Source of the DNA: Prorocentrum cordatum
Lineage: Eukaryota > Sar > Dinophyceae > Prorocentrales > Prorocentraceae
Direction: 5' to 3'
Length of the DNA stretch: 25,141 bases
Assembly: GCA_963575745.1 (NCBI GenBank)
Contig: CAUYUJ010015511.1
Coordinates: forward strand, 124,001 to 149,141
In this document: positions 1-9,225 of the stretch, in pieces
Layout of the letters: each line of letters opens with the position of its first letter
Position numbering within the stretch: position 1 is the first letter of the stretch
Program-made: the position numbers and the translations under genes
The notes under the pieces: model-generated
What the model was told of the DNA's origin: nothing
Database searches by the model: none
What the model saw: the letters and a program-made list of their open reading frames with translations, nothing else

Positions 1-498
1 CCAAGCTGCAGTTCGGAATTTCTTCCAATGCTACTTTTCTCCTGCTCGATGCACCCCGTAACTCGGATATACCTGTTGGTGCCATGGTCAAAAGTAACGC
101 TGCGCTCGCGTGAGACGCGCTTCCTCTTGATCTCGAACCTCGCCTGCCTGCCCATCCTCTTCGCCGCCTGGCACATCGCCCCGCGTTCCTGCGCCCCTTG
201 AACTGGTCCCAGCGTTTTGACGTCGCCCGTAATTCCAACTTTGTCAGCGGCCTCGCCCAATTCAATACTGTAGCATCCTGGTCCAGGTAGTTAGTTAGGG
301 CTTGCCCCGGCATCTGGATGAGCTTTGGCTGGCCTCCTGCCCCCCTTGACCTGGCGTTCTTGGGGCAGCGGTCTGCGATGCGATCAGGCGCCGCACTGGC
401 TCTCACTGATCGGCACAAATCCTTTCCCACCTCCTCCTGTCCACCCTCGGGCTGTGCTCCCCTCGCAACTTCCCAGGGGATCTCGTAGCCTCCCCTTG
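1..498. other. Unassigned sequence at left edge
   Basis: No reading frame here looks like a real protein. The plus-strand frame covering 325-855 is rich in Pro, Ser and Arg, with no recognisable domain, and it lies antisense to a better-supported minus-strand remnant. No RNA gene or long repeat is visible. Confidence 0.4.
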
Positions 499-1146
499 CG
501 TCAACCCCAAGCAGCACTTAGGCCCTGGATACCCCCTTCTGTACCATCCTGCATGTTCACTCGGCAACACCATAACTCCTTTGTGGTATCCTCTTCAGCC
601 TCCATTTCCTCGGTGGCGCAGTCCTTTGCCAAGTGGCCGAACCTTCCGCACCTGCAACGCATGGGCCCGTTGCCCTCTCACCTCGTTCGCGCTGCCGCTC
701 CCGGCAACATGTTCGACAATCCAAGACCACCTCCATCGTCCCAGCTGGTTTCCCCAATTCCACGGTCGTCATCGCTATCTTGGACAATGTCCATTGGATC
801 GGCGTTCGTCGTGTCGGCGCCTTGCCTTTTCTTATTGTCCAAACCCTCGAACTGAACGAAGAACTTGTGGCTGGTGTCGATATTCAACGACTCTGGGGTC
901 TTGACGCAACCTTGTGGCCAATCATCAAACCAATTACCTGCATGGGCCAAAATGATTTTCGAGGCTGCACCCCTGGACAGCAGTGGTATCGAATCGACAG
1001 ACACAGACTTCCGCAATAAACCTTAGCGCGCGCCACGTCTCAAGCTCGACGACCACCTCATTCATGTTATTGCGTGTGTGTGTGTGTTGGTTCATGGCCA
1101 GATTCATCTCGCGCGGAAGTGTTACCCCAGTAGCGGCAAAGCGCAC
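499..1146 (-). pseudogene. Zinc-knuckle gag/ORF1-like remnant
   Basis: Minus-strand coding traces run in two frames. The first covers about 1146-934 and contains YKVRFAATGVTLPREMN. The second covers about 1016-499 and contains FFVQFEGLDNKKR and an acidic stretch, PMDIVQDSDDDRG. It then has an in-frame TGA at 678-680, followed by the knuckle CRCGRFGHLAKDC at 618-656. The spacing C-x4-H-x4-C is kept, but the first pair is C-x-C instead of the usual C-x2-C. A nucleic-acid-binding knuckle after an acidic linker is typical of gag or LINE ORF1 proteins, and that is the inference here. No polymerase follows on the minus strand before the window edge. The exact family is not recognised, and a decayed cellular CCHC protein is possible. 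Confidence 0.35.
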
Positions 1147-2081
1147 CTTGTATAGTTGAACACAAACAACATCAAACTACATCCTTCCAATCGCCCTTAA
1201 CCTCCACCCCGGGCGTTGTTCCATCTCATGCATGGCTTAACAAATGCCAGGGGTCCCCGTCCAATGTGGCATAATCGTCTTCGTCCGACTGATATCCCCC
1301 CTTTGTCGTCATCTTGACTTCATTTGAAGTCCGGCGTTTTGGTGTACTCGCTCAATGTTAACGTCGCTTTCATGAACTGTATCGGATTATGGTCTCCTCA
1401 TCGGGTAGTACCCCATCCATGGGTTCGAGTTTGTTGTTCAAACCCTTCGGGGTTGTCCGATAACCTTTTTTCGTCACTTGGGCGAATGGATTGAACCGGT
1501 ATTCGCTCCACTATCTGAACATGGTCCTGTCACCCAAAAACCTCGTAGTCGCTCGCGGACTTGTTTCCACCACCGCCTGCCCTGGCTTGTCCTGCAAACT
1601 GTATTGTGTCAGCGATCTTGGTAACATGCTCCGGGGTGTTCGTTTGTTTTCCTCGCACACTACATCAAGTGATTGAAGTGTCATTTGCAATACAGATTGC
1701 GTAGCTCTTCAACAACATTGTAATGCCTTCGTGGTTGGCCCTTCGCGCCGTGATTACGTACCTGAATTCCTGGTTCTCGAAGGCTGCGTGCGTTGCATAC
1801 TTCCGCAAAACAGCCCATGCCTAGGTTGTACCAGGCTTCCCGTAGTTCAGGTAACGACGCATCATCGCTCGGTTCATGTGTGCCGTGGTTCGCTAGGGCA
1901 GTTGCAGCTGCCGCCGGCGCCATCTCTGCTCTGGATCTCGTGGTGTCTTTTTTTACGAGAAACCACATGGAACTTGAGACCAACGCCAGCGGGCGCAGGC
2001 CGTATGCAAAGTTCCAGCTCCAAATACCGCAAGTCGCAGCCATGCACCTGCTCACCCAATCAAAGCGCTATGATTGAACAT
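1147..2081. other. Unassigned sequence, weak open frames only
   Basis: Open frames occur on both strands, such as minus 2055-1681 (124 codons, ending ELRNLYCK) and plus 1731-2498. None shows a recognisable domain and they overlap each other antisense. I could not support a gene here. Confidence 0.3.
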
Positions 2082-2137
2082 TCCCCCTCCGTCCTCCGTT
2101 CTCCGTCCTCCTCCTCCTCCTCCACCTCCTCCTCCAC
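2082..2137. repeat. TCC/CTC microsatellite
   Basis: A pyrimidine-only tract on the plus strand is built from TCC and CTC triplets, interrupted by a few G and A bases. It is simple-sequence DNA. The Ser-rich and Glu-rich frames crossing it are artefacts of the repeat. Confidence 0.85.
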
Positions 2138-3356
2138 ATCAGCTTCCGACGTCTCTGAAAAGCTTCAAGCGGTCCCCAGCAAGGAGGCCCCAGGAGGCAT
2201 CAGGAGGCACCACGAGCGCCGAGATCCCCAGGCCCTGAGGCCCTATGGGAATATTGGCGTTAGCAGCGGGGTGGACCGACTCCGAGGGGCACACATCTAC
2301 AATACGCAGTCCCTCCTCCTCCCCCTCCGCCTTCACCTCCCCACTCGACCCCCGTCGGAGCGGTGGGGTACACATGAACTATTTTGCGTGCGCATTGGCA
2401 CATTGCCTAGCAGGGATACAAGCCAACAGCATTCACCTGCAACCCTCCCTCCTCCTGGCTCACGTGGCGGACAAAAGGAGCGCTGGACTGGCGTGTGAGC
2501 AGCTAGACGGAAACTGCGCATCACATCTGCAGGGCCCGTCGTCCCTCCCTGCGCCCGACGCCCCCGCACCTCTCCAATTCCACTCCAAGCCTGGCAGGCG
2601 AGGCGCGGCGCGCCCAACCTCCGCGCCTGCAAGGCCCGCGCCCGAGGGCACCCCAGACCGAGCGCCTACTGCCCGCCCGGGGCCGCCACGGGGGACCCTG
2701 CGACCAAAGCGGCGGCACGGCTCTCTGCCCGCTTTTCAGAAGGCGACTGCATGCTTCTCAGAAGGTTTTTTAGAAGCCCGGCAACCTGATGAATTCTTAG
2801 AAGCCCTCGCCGTTTGGGGAGGCCACCCAGCTTGTGATCGTCACCACGGGCGGCCGCAAGTTGACTAGGTCGCCTGGGCCGCCTCGGCCGCCACAAGGAA
2901 ACTGCGCACGAGAAACTCAGGGTGCCCAAATTCCGCCAGGTGTCTTCCTCCATTTTCGGCGCCAACGGAAAACGGCGACGACGGGGTCTGAAGGGGTCGA
3001 GAAGTGCGGGGAGCGGTGACTCGAAACAAAAGCCATCGTCGAAGGCCTTGGACCGAGCGCTCACAGCCCGTCTGAGCCGCCACGAAGAGTCCTCGTGTGC
3101 GGGACGCCAGGTGTAGTGGACGACGGATGGACTGATGAACTGTCGTTACAAAATCGTCGACCCCCGCTAGCTGGGGGTGCAAAGGCGTGTGAGATGACTG
3201 GCTGCCCCCTCCCCCCCTCTTCCCCCTCCCCTGGGGTCTGAAATCAGATAAGAGGGGGGGCTGAAGGCGCCTGGGGGCAAGGGAGACGAGCTCGCCAATG
3301 CACTCCGGGGGCCTCCGGAGCCTCCAAACCTACAACACTCCGTGGCCTCCAGGATT
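2138..3356. other. GC-rich unassigned sequence
   Basis: Short Pro/Arg/Ser/Gly-rich frames overlap on all strands, as expected from base composition alone. Small local repeats of tcagaagg and tagaagcc lie around 2735-2805. No domain, RNA gene or element boundary was recognised. Confidence 0.4.
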
Positions 3357-3740
3357 CCCAAGATGTCATCGAAGATGGCTCAAGCTGGTCTCCAACACGC
3401 CGAGGAGTCCTCAAAGACAACCACGACGGCCTCAATACTGCTGAAGAGACCTCAAAGACGCCACAAGAGAGCTCGAAGACACCCAAGAGAGGGTCCAAAT
3501 CCCGCGGGTAACCTATATTTTGAGCATACATGCATTCTTGGTCGTAACAGCATCCCAAACGCCCCCCGACATCAAATATCTGCATGTTTGGTCAGTCAAG
3601 AGCGCCCCGACAGGCCCCCCAAATCGCCCGAAGAAGCCCCCAAGAGGGCCCCAAGACGGCCGAAGAGGGTCCCAGGATGGCCCAAGAGGCGCCCAAGACG
3701 GCCCAAGAGACCCCCCAAGAGGGTCCCAAGAGAGGTAACT
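3357..3740. repeat. Degenerate CCCAAGAGG-type repeat phased at about 10.5 bp
   Basis: The motif cccaaga(g/c)gg recurs. In the clearest stretch (about 3640-3735) the AAG cores are spaced 11, 10, 11, 10, 11 and 10 bases apart, giving a 21-bp unit. Read on the minus strand the unit gives a heptapeptide of the type LGPSWGP, so long open frames here (minus 4052-3513) come from the repeat and not from a gene. Similar sequence resumes at 10389 on the far side of the LINE. The LINE therefore appears to have inserted into one pre-existing repeat tract. Confidence 0.75.
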
Positions 3741-3776
3741 AGAACTGACACTCCGAGCCCTCCGCCCAATGACCCC

Positions 3777-3793
3777 CGAGAACGCCAGCAGGC
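3777..3793 (-). repeat. LINE target-site duplication, 3' copy
   Basis: On the minus strand this reads gcctgctggcgttctcg and directly follows the A7 tail of the LINE. The identical 17 bases occur at 10372-10388, directly upstream of the spliced-leader relict. A perfect direct repeat bounding a poly(A)-tailed element is the standard mark of target-primed reverse transcription. Confidence 0.92.
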
Positions 3794-3800
3794 TTTTTTT
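3794..3800 (-). other. LINE poly(A) tail (A7)
   Basis: Seven A residues on the minus strand separate the LINE 3' UTR from the 17-bp target-site duplication. The tail is short, and no AATAAA-type signal is visible upstream. That is not surprising in a dinoflagellate. Confidence 0.8.
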
Positions 3801-3934
3801 CCCCCTGGAGAAGCGCGAAAGCGCAGAGGCGGGAGCGACGGTGCGCGGAAAGGAGCCACCCAATCCATGGGCGGCAGAATGGGGCCTCTCAAACGGAGAG
3901 ACCCTCAAGCTCCCAAATCCGCCACCCTTGAGGG

Positions 3935-6103
3935 TTAGAAGGACCTCTTGGTGGCGCAAACGGCACGAGCAGTCTTTGCCCGTTGCTGAGGGAGCATACC
4001 GAGGAGGAGAGCCGACAAGTTTTTCCGACCTCTCCTCGAAATGGGCCCGCATGGCTTCCCAAGTCCGTCAGAGCGGACCCGAAACCTCCCATATAGGCCA
4101 CAAGAAGAACTAAAAACAGTCCCTTGAACGCCATTCTGAAGCTTGTGCGACGGGTGAATCTCCCGCCCGCAGAACACCGTAGGCTCAAGCACTCTCGACG
4201 ACCCTTCTTGGCACTGGGTGTTGAGAAACTCTAGCGCAAACTTACGCGCAGTACGTCCACCACGCACTGAGCATTGCCAAAACGACCTATGAGGATTCGG
4301 AATCTGGTGCTCAGTGCGACTGAGGGCTCGACTTAGCTTCAGAGCATCACGCTCGGGCTTGGAGAGCTTTGGACATTCAACCTTTGGCCGCGGCGGGGGA
4401 GGAGAGCGGTGGGAAGCGCAGTCAAGGAGAACGGTCGCCAAATGTTTCCTGACAACCGCCGCGACCTTATCAACTAACTGGATCCTGGCCACCTGCGCAT
4501 GCGGGAGCTGGGCGCCCTCGGCAGAACTCTCCGCCTTCTCATCCGCGCGCTGGTTGGCAAAAAATGGGCGAGAGGAAAACCTTGCTCCAGGTCTTCGGCC
4601 TGCGAAAGGTGAGATTCAACCTGAAATAGCCGCACGTCGAGCCCCGAGGAATTTCTGTGCACCTCGTGGAAATGCAACCAATCCGAAACGTTGCTCGTGG
4701 GAAACTCCCCACGGGCGATGGCGGCAAAACCTCGAATCACGTAAGCACTGTCGGTCACGAATGCCTCTGTACACGAGCTGAGAGGGACTGGGTAGCTTGT
4801 AAGAAGGTGGTGAAGGCCCTGAGCTCCCCCCTGTTGACAGACTGTTTGAGCTCCAACGGGCTTCCCCAATAATGTGATTCAGTGATCGGTTCACGTGCTA
4901 GGTGAGCGCCGCCAGGGAAAATAAGGGTTGACCACCCAATGCGGCGCAAACGTGGGTCAGCTGAGTGGACCCCCCCGCTGGCATCACCAGCTCCGAACAC
5001 CACCCCACTCCGAAACTCCGCCTCAGAGGTCGAGAGAGAGAGGTCGAGGAGAGGAGGATCATCTCTGGGGGGGTCCACTTCAACCCAAGAGCCTGGCACG
5101 ATGCCGCGGTGCCAGAACCAGGGTGAGACCTCGCAGTCGTGCAGCGCGCGGTCAATGACCGCTCTCGGGGCCACGCCCTCTAAAGAAACATTGCAGGGGC
5201 ACTCCCAGTGCGCGTGCCGTGGAGTCTCGGGAACCTCTTTGCATCTGGGGCAAATAGGGTCCGCCTCAGGAAAACACTCTTGCACACGCTGCGCAGGCCA
5301 CAGATTTCCTGTCGCGATGGCCTGGCGGATCCCAAAGAGAACGAACTCTCCCTTCCGCTTGAGGCTCCTCAAGAACTTCCTCAAGGGTCCCAGGTCAGGA
5401 ATCCCTTGGTCGAGACCCCGCCCAAGATACTCCTCAGCGGCCGCAGTCCAAAGTGACCGCTGGATAGACAGGGAAAAAAAACGTGTTTCAAATCAGAAAA
5501 GCCAAGGTCCCGAACTGCGTGCTTCTCAGGCGGGGCGAAAAACTCAATGCCATCTGGGCCCACCCATCTCCAAGGGCCTCGAGGCCCCCAGGAATAACGC
5601 AAAAGAAGACAGACAGTAGCGGAACAAATGCCCCAGACATGGCGAGCCCAGGTGTGCTGCGGTCTGGCTGAAAAATCCTTAACGATACGAGCCCACGTCA
5701 ACTCAATGAGCTTCCGTTCGACGTTTGAGGTGGCCAGGAAGAGCGCCCAAGAGTTGATGACATCCATGGCCGTGGAGATGGCGGGGTCGGTGGGGCCCAT
5801 GTCCAGCTGGAGCTGCGTGGTGAGCGAGCGCTGAGCGCTGCCCATGCGCAGAATGCGACCAAGAGCTCTGCGCCAGCTTGTGAGGACCGAAGGTGGAGTA
5901 CCGTAGAGCTTGCCAGCATAGGAGACACAAGGGAGAGCGGCAGTAGTGGCAAGACGAAGCCCAATGCGGCGGTGGGCAAGGGTACTCCTTCCAATGCAAG
6001 CTATTCGATGAAACCTGAACTTCGCTTTGTCGACTCGCTTCTTGTGCCTGGCCTGCCCCATGCGGATGTTACCTCGATCAAAACCCAGGTCCATCACTCG
6101 ATC
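3935..6103 (-). pseudogene. LINE ORF2 C-terminal half: RT thumb, CCHC knuckle, RNase H, Cys/His tail
   Basis: The coding sequence continues from the RT in three further frame changes. The RT thumb/connection lies in about 6103-5480. The same frame family then gives WTAAAEEYLGRG and the knuckle CPRCKEVPETPRHAHWEC (C-x2-C-x8-H-x4-C, about 5252-5199). The RNase H domain keeps its acidic residues: D in GDASGG (4971-4988), E in RGELRA (about 4812-4832), D in VTDSAYV (about 4740-4758) and D in ANQRADEKA (about 4530-4556). A C-terminal region follows with HPSHK and SSCGLYGRFR...LGKPC, resembling an extra zinc-binding motif. The stop TAA is at 3935-3937. Frame changes occur at 6107-6111, 5474-5481, about 4780-4820 and 4559-4564. 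Every one is of the one-base-missing type, and three fall in T runs (minus strand). Sequencing or assembly error is therefore a real alternative to decay. Confidence 0.85.
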
Positions 6104-7965
6104 CTTAAAAAGTCAATAAGCCCCAGCTGCTTCAAATTGGACTCCAAAGCCATGCCTGCCAGTGGCGAAGAGCTGAGAATAGTAGACTTCGGAGAGATAA
6201 CTAGGTCTAACTCCTTGCAGTCATCGCGAAGGATGGTCGCAACCTTTGTTAACTGAGCAACGGCAAACTTCTCGGGGGCAACTAAGCGTGTGTTGACGTC
6301 GTCCACCCGCGATCTCACAGTGACAGAGCGGTGCGCTTCACACATGCGTTTCAACGTCCGATACATAATGCAACGTGAGAGATCCACCGCGGAGCGCAGC
6401 CCAGCGACCATGGCCCGTTGGGGTAAGATGGGCTGCGAGAAATGTCCAGATTCTTTAAGTATCCTGGGGGCGAAACACTGCTGCATAGTAAGAGCCAGCG
6501 TATGCGGAGGAAAACTCTTGTCCTGTGCCGTATTGATTAGAGCAATCCAGTCCAAAGAACCGTAAAAAGCCTTGAGGCCCCAAAGAACTTCAATGCGAAC
6601 AACATCTTTGAGTGGGGACATCCTGACTGCCTCGCCGCCGAAGTTACGAAGCAATACAGCGCGAAGAGATGACGACCCAGCGATGGCCCCATCCCAGTGG
6701 CCAGCTGCCTGTCGGCACCATTCTCGGTCCAACGGGCTCAGGATGGCGCCCCAGATTCGGGCCAAGAGTGATGCAACTCCGATCGCCCTGTCATCGTCAG
6801 CAGACTTGGGAAGCAAGCTGATGAAAACAGTGAGCAGCTGCCATGGCCATGAGACACGTCGCTCCACCTGATGGTAGATCTCAATCAAGTCATGGATGGC
6901 GGAGTCGGGCAAGCGGCGGAGGTCAGTGATGCTGAGAGCCTCGCAACCATTGGCCTTCTTCGGTGAAATATTCTGCAAGATGGTTCTGACCTGGACTACA
7001 ATGATCGGGTCTAGGTCGGTGTCCTTGGCCTTCTGACGCACCTTCTCATACGCCACTAGGATCTTCGCCTTGTCGAAACGTCGGCTAGACCAAACTTTCT
7101 CCCACCGCTGCTTCTTAGATGCCATGATGTCAAGAGGGGTTGCCGAGGTTCCTTGAACCACCCGAATCTCATTCAGGGTGACAGCAGGGTGACGGATGAA
7201 ATCGTAGAGCTTGCCTGGGGTGGTGGAAGACATAGTCAAAACCCAGGAATCAAAACCACGTCTTGAAGCTGAAGCGGAGAAACGTTGAGCACGGACAGCA
7301 TTGTTGGCCACGGTGGTCTTGAATTCCTCAAGCTGAGCCAAACTGCACTCGTGAACTCGGTGAAGAGTGGAGGTCCACTTCCGACGAGCGGCGGCCGTGA
7401 GTGGGAGCGAGGCTGAGGTGGGCATAGTGAGGGCGAGGTCCTTGACGCGGGACTGGATGAAAATGGTCTCGGAGGAATCCGCATGCTTCCGGAGCAAATC
7501 CTCGAAGAGGGCCAGGAGAACAGCCCGCCACTTTGTCGCTGGGTCCACCTGCACGGCGTACTGCCTGGGGGCTTTGATGGGCGCCGCGCGGAAACGCCGA
7601 GCCTCAGCCCGCCCCACATAAGCTCTGGCAGAATGCGGTGGGATCGCAAGCGTCTGAATAAAGAAATGTTCCAGAGCCGAGACCCAGCGTCCGTACTGCT
7701 GCCCCATATGAAGTGCATCAGAAGATAAAACTTCGTAAGCAAGAGACCTGGGGATGAAATCCGCAGGCTGACCAGGAACCAGGTCTCTCGAAGAGAAAAT
7801 TTCATTCCAAATCTCGCCCCGAGGGCGTCTTTGTGCCTGGTCAAATCCATCCTGGAGAGAGGGTTCCTCCAAGGGCCCCTCGGGAAGAGTAGACCCTTCA
7901 CCGTCAGCCATCGGGACATCAAGCGGCTCCTCCATCGAAACCTGCTGGATCTCAGGTGGGAGGTC
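6094..7965 (-). pseudogene. LINE ORF2 reverse transcriptase domain
   Basis: This frame is open from just after a TAG (7966-7968) to TGA at 6094-6096, and it is the same frame as the endonuclease upstream. Its first ATG is at 7935. RT motifs appear in order: ISPKKANGCEALS (about 6970), WQLLTVFISLLPKS followed by RAIGVASLLARIW, motif A as LWGLKAFYGSLDW (about 6550-6585), AGLRSAVDLSRC (motif B, about 6410-6370), and VDD (motif C, about 6296-6306). The motif A position that should be the first catalytic Asp is Gly (codon GGC, 6577-6579), so this copy should not polymerise DNA. The frame ends at a T5 run (6107-6111), where one extra T would continue it into the thumb. Everything downstream of 7944 on the minus strand lies outside the tandem duplication, so this RT is present once. 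Confidence 0.9.
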
Positions 7966-9225
7966 CTACTCGTACTCATTGGCGGAGGACTCTTCCTCCG
8001 GGTCAGCAAAGGTCAATCTCGGAGGTGGTAGACCAGGACGAGCGGCTCTGGCAGGCAACTCAACCTCGACGGCTGCGCTCCTTTGCGAACTTCTGGTCCC
8101 AGCTGCGGTTCTCCTGGAACGCTTGCTGCGCGGGTCGGCAGACTTGGAAGGCAGCGGCTGATGGGTGAAAGGCTGCGGGAGAGAATGCAAAAGGGCTTGA
8201 GCAAGTGCCGCACGCGCACGAATATCAATCTTGAGGCCGAAGTGGGCTTTGCCTGCAACAGAATTGCGGGCTACCACCGCAGACGCGTCAGCGGTCAAGC
8301 TGGAAATAAGCAACCGAGCGTGGGGAGAGACAATGCCATTGTCCAACATCGCGCCTGACCCAATAGTGCAAGTGTAGTCCACGTCCGTGGGAATGACGGG
8401 GACGCCTCCCAGCATCGTGGGCCAGCCCGACTGCATGAGCGTAGAAGGAGGAACATTCCAATCAGCGAAGATGGCACACGGGATGTCCAGACTTTTGATG
8501 AAACTCCCGAGGATGGCCAACTTCTGCAGGTTAACTCCTGTCAGGCCTATGCTGGAAGTCAAGTGAGCCGAAACCAAACAGAGAGAGACCCCCTGGATGT
8601 GCCAGACCACAGGGACAAAGTCAAAGAAATCGATGTGTCCCTTGGTAGATGAGAGGTCCCGCATGCCAACCTGCTGGGCCTGATTCAGGGCCAGGTGCCT
8701 GGAAGAGGAAGTCATGAATGTGTTCTTGAACCCAGGCACTGAACCTCCAGAGAGAGCTGTTCTGTCTGTGGGTCGGGCAGGGGTACAAACCGCTTAGTAG
8801 CCGTTCTTGCTCCAATGCCGCAAGAGGTCATCTGAGTGTTCAGGGCCAGCGTGCGTCTCCACCAAGAGGATGGCATCATACTGGCGCTGGTCAATGAGGC
8901 ATTTGGCCGAGGGGCCCCAAGTGGAAAGATTTCGAAAGTATAGATGCCAAGTCTTCCCATGATCCGAATAGAGAGGCCCAACCACTGGAATAGAAAGAGA
9001 AGACTTGTCGGATGAATTGAACAGCTCTGGAAAGTAATCTGGATGCTGCTTACCATCGTAAGTCACAGTGGATTGCCCACCAGCACCAGATCGTCGTCTG
9101 CGGGTGGAGATCCTGACTGAGCCGTCAGAAGCTTGACTTCTCCTTCTGCTGCTGCAGCCTGCGGGCTTTCTCCTGCTCGAAAGCTGCGGTGGCTGAGGGA
9201 GTCGCAGCCGCTGAGGAGCTTGCAT
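7966..9225 (-). pseudogene. LINE ORF2 AP-like endonuclease domain, copy 1
   Basis: This is an exonuclease-endonuclease-phosphatase fold endonuclease, the enzyme that nicks the target for LINE integration. Visible motifs are YFRNLSTWGPSAK (Asn motif), LLVETH (catalytic Glu, 8851-8859), SAHLTSS, FADWN (Asp/Asn, 8455-8463), DYTCTIGSGAMLDN, and AHFGLKI (the C-terminal His motif in the H-x-GL form instead of SDH). The frame is interrupted by TAA at 8794-8796, between the Glu motif and the middle of the domain, and ends at TAG 7966-7968. Only 10 codons separate that TAG from the ATG of the RT part, in the same frame. The N-terminal boundary is uncertain. The nearest in-frame ATG is at 9225, overlapping the end of ORF1 by about 100 bases; no ATG lies closer to the endonuclease. 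Confidence 0.88.

Noticed and set aside
940-965. Second spliced-leader-like sequence on the minus strand
   Set aside because: Only about 14 of 21 positions match, centred on cattttggc. The placement is inside a coding-like remnant, so it is most likely chance.
3513-4052. 179-codon minus-strand open frame with LGPSWGP repeats
   Set aside because: It spans the LINE 3' UTR, the A7 tail, the target duplication and the degenerate repeat, so it cannot be one gene.
6094-6115. Programmed -1 frameshift at cttttta in the RT
   Set aside because: The heptamer lacks the sixth T of the canonical slippery site. Two other breaks of the same kind at T runs point to base loss or miscalling.
7966-8796. Reassigned stop codons in ORF2
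   Set aside because: TAA, TAG and TGA all occur as breaks, ORF1 ends normally at TGA, and dinoflagellate nuclei use the standard code. Nonsense mutations are simpler.
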